This document shows positions 60,552-64,000 of a DNA stretch of 64,000 nt, piece after piece. Below the pieces are notes generated by a model. It was not told the DNA's origin. It did no database searches and saw only the letters and a program-made list of their open reading frames with translations. How positions within the stretch are numbered: position 1 is the first letter of the stretch; every line of letters begins with the position of its first letter. The stretch is from Haemonchus contortus (lineage: Eukaryota; Nematoda; Chromadorea; Rhabditida; Trichostrongylidae). The position numbers and the translations under genes are program-made. The DNA is taken from contig LS997566.1 of the NCBI GenBank assembly GCA_000469685.2, positions 2,986,925 through 3,050,924 on the forward strand, given 5' to 3'.

Positions 60552-63500
60552 CTTTTCATAAGCGAATATTGATTGTAAATCAATTCAAGGTGCTAAATTT
60601 GGGTTCAATGAGGCATGAACTTGGTATAATGGACAGAGATAGGGTGTTGTGGGGAATGTCAGCGACGATGTGATATAACTTACATTCCGAGTAAGACGTG
60701 CAGGGGAATGTCAGAGAAGCTTGAGCTCCTTTCTTTGCTTCCTGTTGAACGATTATTTAATCACTACCTGCTCTGATGGAATATGCTCTAGATCTTTTAC
60801 TCTAGTGGAGTTCCCTTTAGGTTTTGGGCACTTTACAATCGGGACTTTCGAAATGAATTGTGCTATAGGAAATATTATGCGCCATGATAATATGATGTAA
60901 AGTATGGATTATAGCTCTTATGTTAATTTCATTCACTCATGCTTCATTAATTGATTTGAAGGTACATGCACATTGCTAGTTCAATGATGTAACAGCGAGG
61001 CTTCTTTCCGTGTTTATCGCATTAAAGTATCTCTGCTTGAAGACCCCTCTTTCGACCTGATTGGTAGCCTTTTTCTTGTCGTTCTGTCAGCTGGAAAGTG
61101 AAAACGTGACTGATGAGCGGAGCCATCACGTCTGGATTTGGCCACTTGTAGCGCAGTTTCTCTTCGAGTACGCCCCGACCATCATAGCACCCATACTGCT
61201 TGACCTTGTTCCTTCTAGTCGCTACACTCCGACAATCTAAGATCTTGTCTTCCTCCAAACTTTTTATTGAATGTATAGGTTCAGCGAAGATTTCAAGGCA
61301 GCTAGGGCGAGGACCAGTCATTTATTCCTCTTAGGTTATCTTCTATAGTGGGCTCTTGAAATGAGTAACGTTGCTAACTTAATATTTACATGATGATCTC
61401 TTTTTTCATACCGTAGTGGCGATGATGCCACTGTACCCTTTACTCCCTTTTCTGTTTCTGTTTCCCTGCTTAGGATCTGCGCGGTACTTTTACGTGAACA
61501 CTGTGATTCTGCTTCTTCCTCGGAATTTACGACTTTTCCACGACACTTGTTGAAGCAATGAAACCATGTACTCTAATCGGTGTGATGATTTCATATTTCA
61601 TGAGTTAGATTGAAGATTTTGTCGCTTAGGGTTACGCTATTCGGGTACAAAACTCGAAAGAAGCTTGTTTACTTGGTCGGTTGAAACTACCTATTATTAC
61701 AAAACTTCGTAACCATGAAAAGACGCCGGAGCTATGTCGTATAGAGGCATTGAATACCCACCTGTTCATGTTCATAGCATAGTTCTTGCGTGGAAGTTGT
61801 TTGTCCCATCCCGTCGTCGTGACTCAAATTTTATGTTTTTCCTTTGAATTGACTCGTCTACGTCTATTTCTTAGAATCTTTATAAAAGCCTGAGCTTAAG
61901 CTCCGATCTAAATGCACATCATTCTTTTGCTCCTATTGAAGACATTAGTATTTCAAGCTTCAATGAATTCTGTGGGCATACAGTAAAGCAAGCAATTTCA
62001 CTTCTTTATGTGCTGCAATCTTGTATAATGCCAGCTGTTGGGTTGATCCGGTTTGGCAGGTAATAAATGCAAGAAACACTTGAAAACTTTATGGTTGTAT
62101 ATATACAAGTGCACATTGAACCCATACATTTAATTACTTGCCTGGTCCAGGTATGTTTTATACTCTTTAGATAAGAATGCAACCCAAATATTTCCATAGA
62201 GACATGAAGGATTAGCTTTAGCACAGCGAATTCCATATCGCAATTGGTAGTTGCCAGAAATATTTGCTAATGATCTCGTTTCTGAGAATTTTTGTATTTG
62301 GCGTGAAGATAAGCATCATTTGAACTTTGTATTAACCTATTTAATAAATGGAACGTGCTAGATAATCGTCGCAGTCATTCCACGTTGCACTTGATTTTAT
62401 TTAGCCCAGATCATAGTTTTAGAGAGGTCGTGCATCTGAAAGTGGGTTAGTGCCGTTTTTCCTTTGAGTTACAATTAATCTTATTACCATTCCTACGTTA
62501 GGAAGAATAAGTAGTAATTAAGCACTCAACTGAACCAATTCCGTGTTGTGTTCGCAGTTACATTTCAAATTTGTATCTCTATTGCAGTCGAAAACAGTTA
62601 TTTAGTTGAATTTTACTGATTTCGTTCGCTGGCACTGAAAATAGATGATTTCATTAAAATTAATGATTTCATTAAAATGCTCTGTAACAATATGGTAGTT
62701 TTTAAGTTCTCGCTCGTTGTACCTCGACATGATAGCTCACGATGGTAATATTCCTGTCTTGCGAGGTTTTCAGATGGGCCTTCTTCTGAGGCCCATTGTT
62801 TCAGTGCCCTCTAAATTTGCTGGATCCATTCTGAATGCTTTTGAACTTCATTCCTGCCATCTATCTCCTCGAATATGGGTGGATTAAAAGCCAGTTTGGT
62901 GAAAATGTAGTTGGGGGAGGAAGAGCCCTGCTCTTTTTCAACACTGAGCACTATAGCGTAGAGGAGGAGGGATAGCCGACTTCGCGAGCCCATAATGGTG
63001 CTCAGGAACCTTTTTGGGAAAAAATAATTTTTTTAACCTAAGCCTTAGGAAGGGAGGAGCACCGAGTTTGTGCGTCAACTCAGTTTTAACATCCCTTTAG
63101 CTTTTTGCCCGAGGTGTTCATCTCACCCGACTCTCGATCTGTTTCACTCTCAAGCTCTACGTGAAAATGATATTTTTTGGACTCAGAACCGTCTCTAAGA
63201 ACAAGTAAAGTTGGCTACTCCACCTTCACTGCGCTGTTAAGCTGAGTGCGAAAAGTAGCTGTGCGTCCTTTCCAACCACATTTTCACCGCCGGTTCTCTC
63301 ATGTGGGCCCCTGTTACTTACTGTTCCTATTTTCAGATTTTTAATGTCACATTAATGCTTACTTGGAACATACAATAACTTATCGGGGTCAGTTCATCGT
63401 CGTGTTAATGTGATGGTCCGTAATCGAGCTTGGAGCGAATACCATACCCCTATGGTAACCCTATGGGCTGAGGAGTTCGGTATGCTCGAACGGGAGCCAC

Positions 63501-64000
63501 CAGCTTCCTTCAAGTTTTGCTTGTCCCGTTTAAGTGGGCCGCCGTCGAAGGGTGAAGGACTTGATTGGTTTCGGGGGCCCAGCAAAACAAGTAACGGGTA
63601 CAATACTGTGCCCAGCCGCTGCCTTCCTCTACGAGGATAAGGATACGTCTAGTGACGGAGTGTAATAAACTTCTCAGAAAACCTGTCCATCCATCAAGTC
63701 CTGATCTGGTTCTTGTATGATTCAGGCACTATGTGGAAGGAATTCATAGAGGTTTACTAGTTGTACACGTCAGTCTTGCCATGCCTCAGCATAGGGCACT
63801 ATTCCCGAAACCACCGCCAAAGTATCAGCTAGGAGGATGATAAAAAGTATATGAATACCTCTCTTCTCTTTACTTCAATTTTATTTTATCTTTTTCCTCG
63901 TTTCTGAGGAGGGGTTTTTGATTAGATCATGCTGCTTCCAGTAGCGCCGAAAATGTGCTTAATAGACGTATCAGCGTGTCCTTATCAGCTAACATCTGAC
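60552..64000. other. Terminal region, no firmly supported gene
   Basis: About 3.4 kb. The strongest open frame (61022-61321, minus) is annotated separately. Frames at 62006-62236, 62811-62993, 63394-63603 (minus) and 63410-63640 (plus) overlap or lack motifs. Nothing else can be supported. Confidence 0.45.
61022..61321 (-). CDS. Candidate 99-residue ORF, unrecognised
   Basis: A true ATG on the minus strand opens MTGPRPSCLEIFAEPIHSIK and runs to TAA through VLEEKLRYKWPNPDVMAPLI and a basic C-terminus. Composition looks protein-like (mixed charged and aromatic residues, few cysteines), but there is no domain match I can name. It lies upstream of and on the same strand as the CxxC gene at 58.5-60.6 kb. 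It could be a separate small gene, an additional 5' exon, or a chance or transposon-derived frame. Confidence 0.25.
   Translation of the reverse strand: MTGPRPSCLEIFAEPIHSIKSLEEDKILDCRSVATRRNKVKQYGCYDGRGVLEEKLRYKWPNPDVMAPLISHVFTFQLTERQEKGYQSGRKRGLQAEIL

Noticed and set aside
1..64000. CRISPR arrays, bacterial operons, prophage or intact autonomous transposons
   Set aside because: No regularly spaced direct repeats, no Shine-Dalgarno-led gene strings, and no complete transposase or polyprotein frame were seen. The gene structure is eukaryotic throughout.

Overview
The window reads as nuclear DNA of a clade V (rhabditid/strongylid) nematode, most like a hookworm-type parasite. Evidence: multi-exon genes with GT-AG introns of about 45 to 1,500 bp, pyrimidine-TTTCAG acceptors a few bases before start codons (spliced-leader type), an srsx-type chemoreceptor family, nematode Ly6-like and tetraspanin genes, and AT-rich intergenic DNA full of decayed repeats. 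Species is not determined. I rebuilt gene models by hand from splice sites, reading-phase continuity and protein-family resemblance; no alignment or RNA data were available.

Layout. 1-5.2 kb: tail of one srsx-like GPCR gene and a complete six-exon tandem paralogue (+). 5.2-16.6 kb: repeat-rich DNA with decayed coding relics and a tRNA-like fossil. 16.7-18.2 kb: small secreted, GPI-anchored Ly6-like gene (+). 19.6-21.3 kb: tetraspanin (-). 22.6-23.6 kb: a local repeat pair. 24.1 kb: tRNA-Ala(CGC).

24.5-38.7 kb is the gene-dense core. The ISY1 splicing factor (-) is divergent, across about 360 bp, from a same-strand run of three genes: ZNHIT6/BCD1 (box C/D snoRNP assembly), GTF3C3 (TFIIIC TPR subunit) and POLR3H (RNA polymerase III subunit RPC8). 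Spacing, poly(A) signals and splice acceptors in front of each ATG suggest an operon for non-coding-RNA synthesis and assembly. A tRNA-Thr(AGT) gene, itself a Pol III template, lies antisense inside a POLR3H intron.

39.4-41.8 kb: secreted mucin-like protein (-), tail to tail with POL3RH's gene POLR3H. 46.5-49.3 kb: tail-anchored cytochrome b5 (+). 49.6-50.1 kb: probable small secreted protein (+). 50-64 kb is mostly unassigned, except a five-exon unrecognised gene (-, 58.5-60.6 kb) with paired CxxC motifs. A 27-base G homopolymer sits at 44.16 kb. No CRISPR array, bacterial-type operon or intact autonomous transposon was seen.
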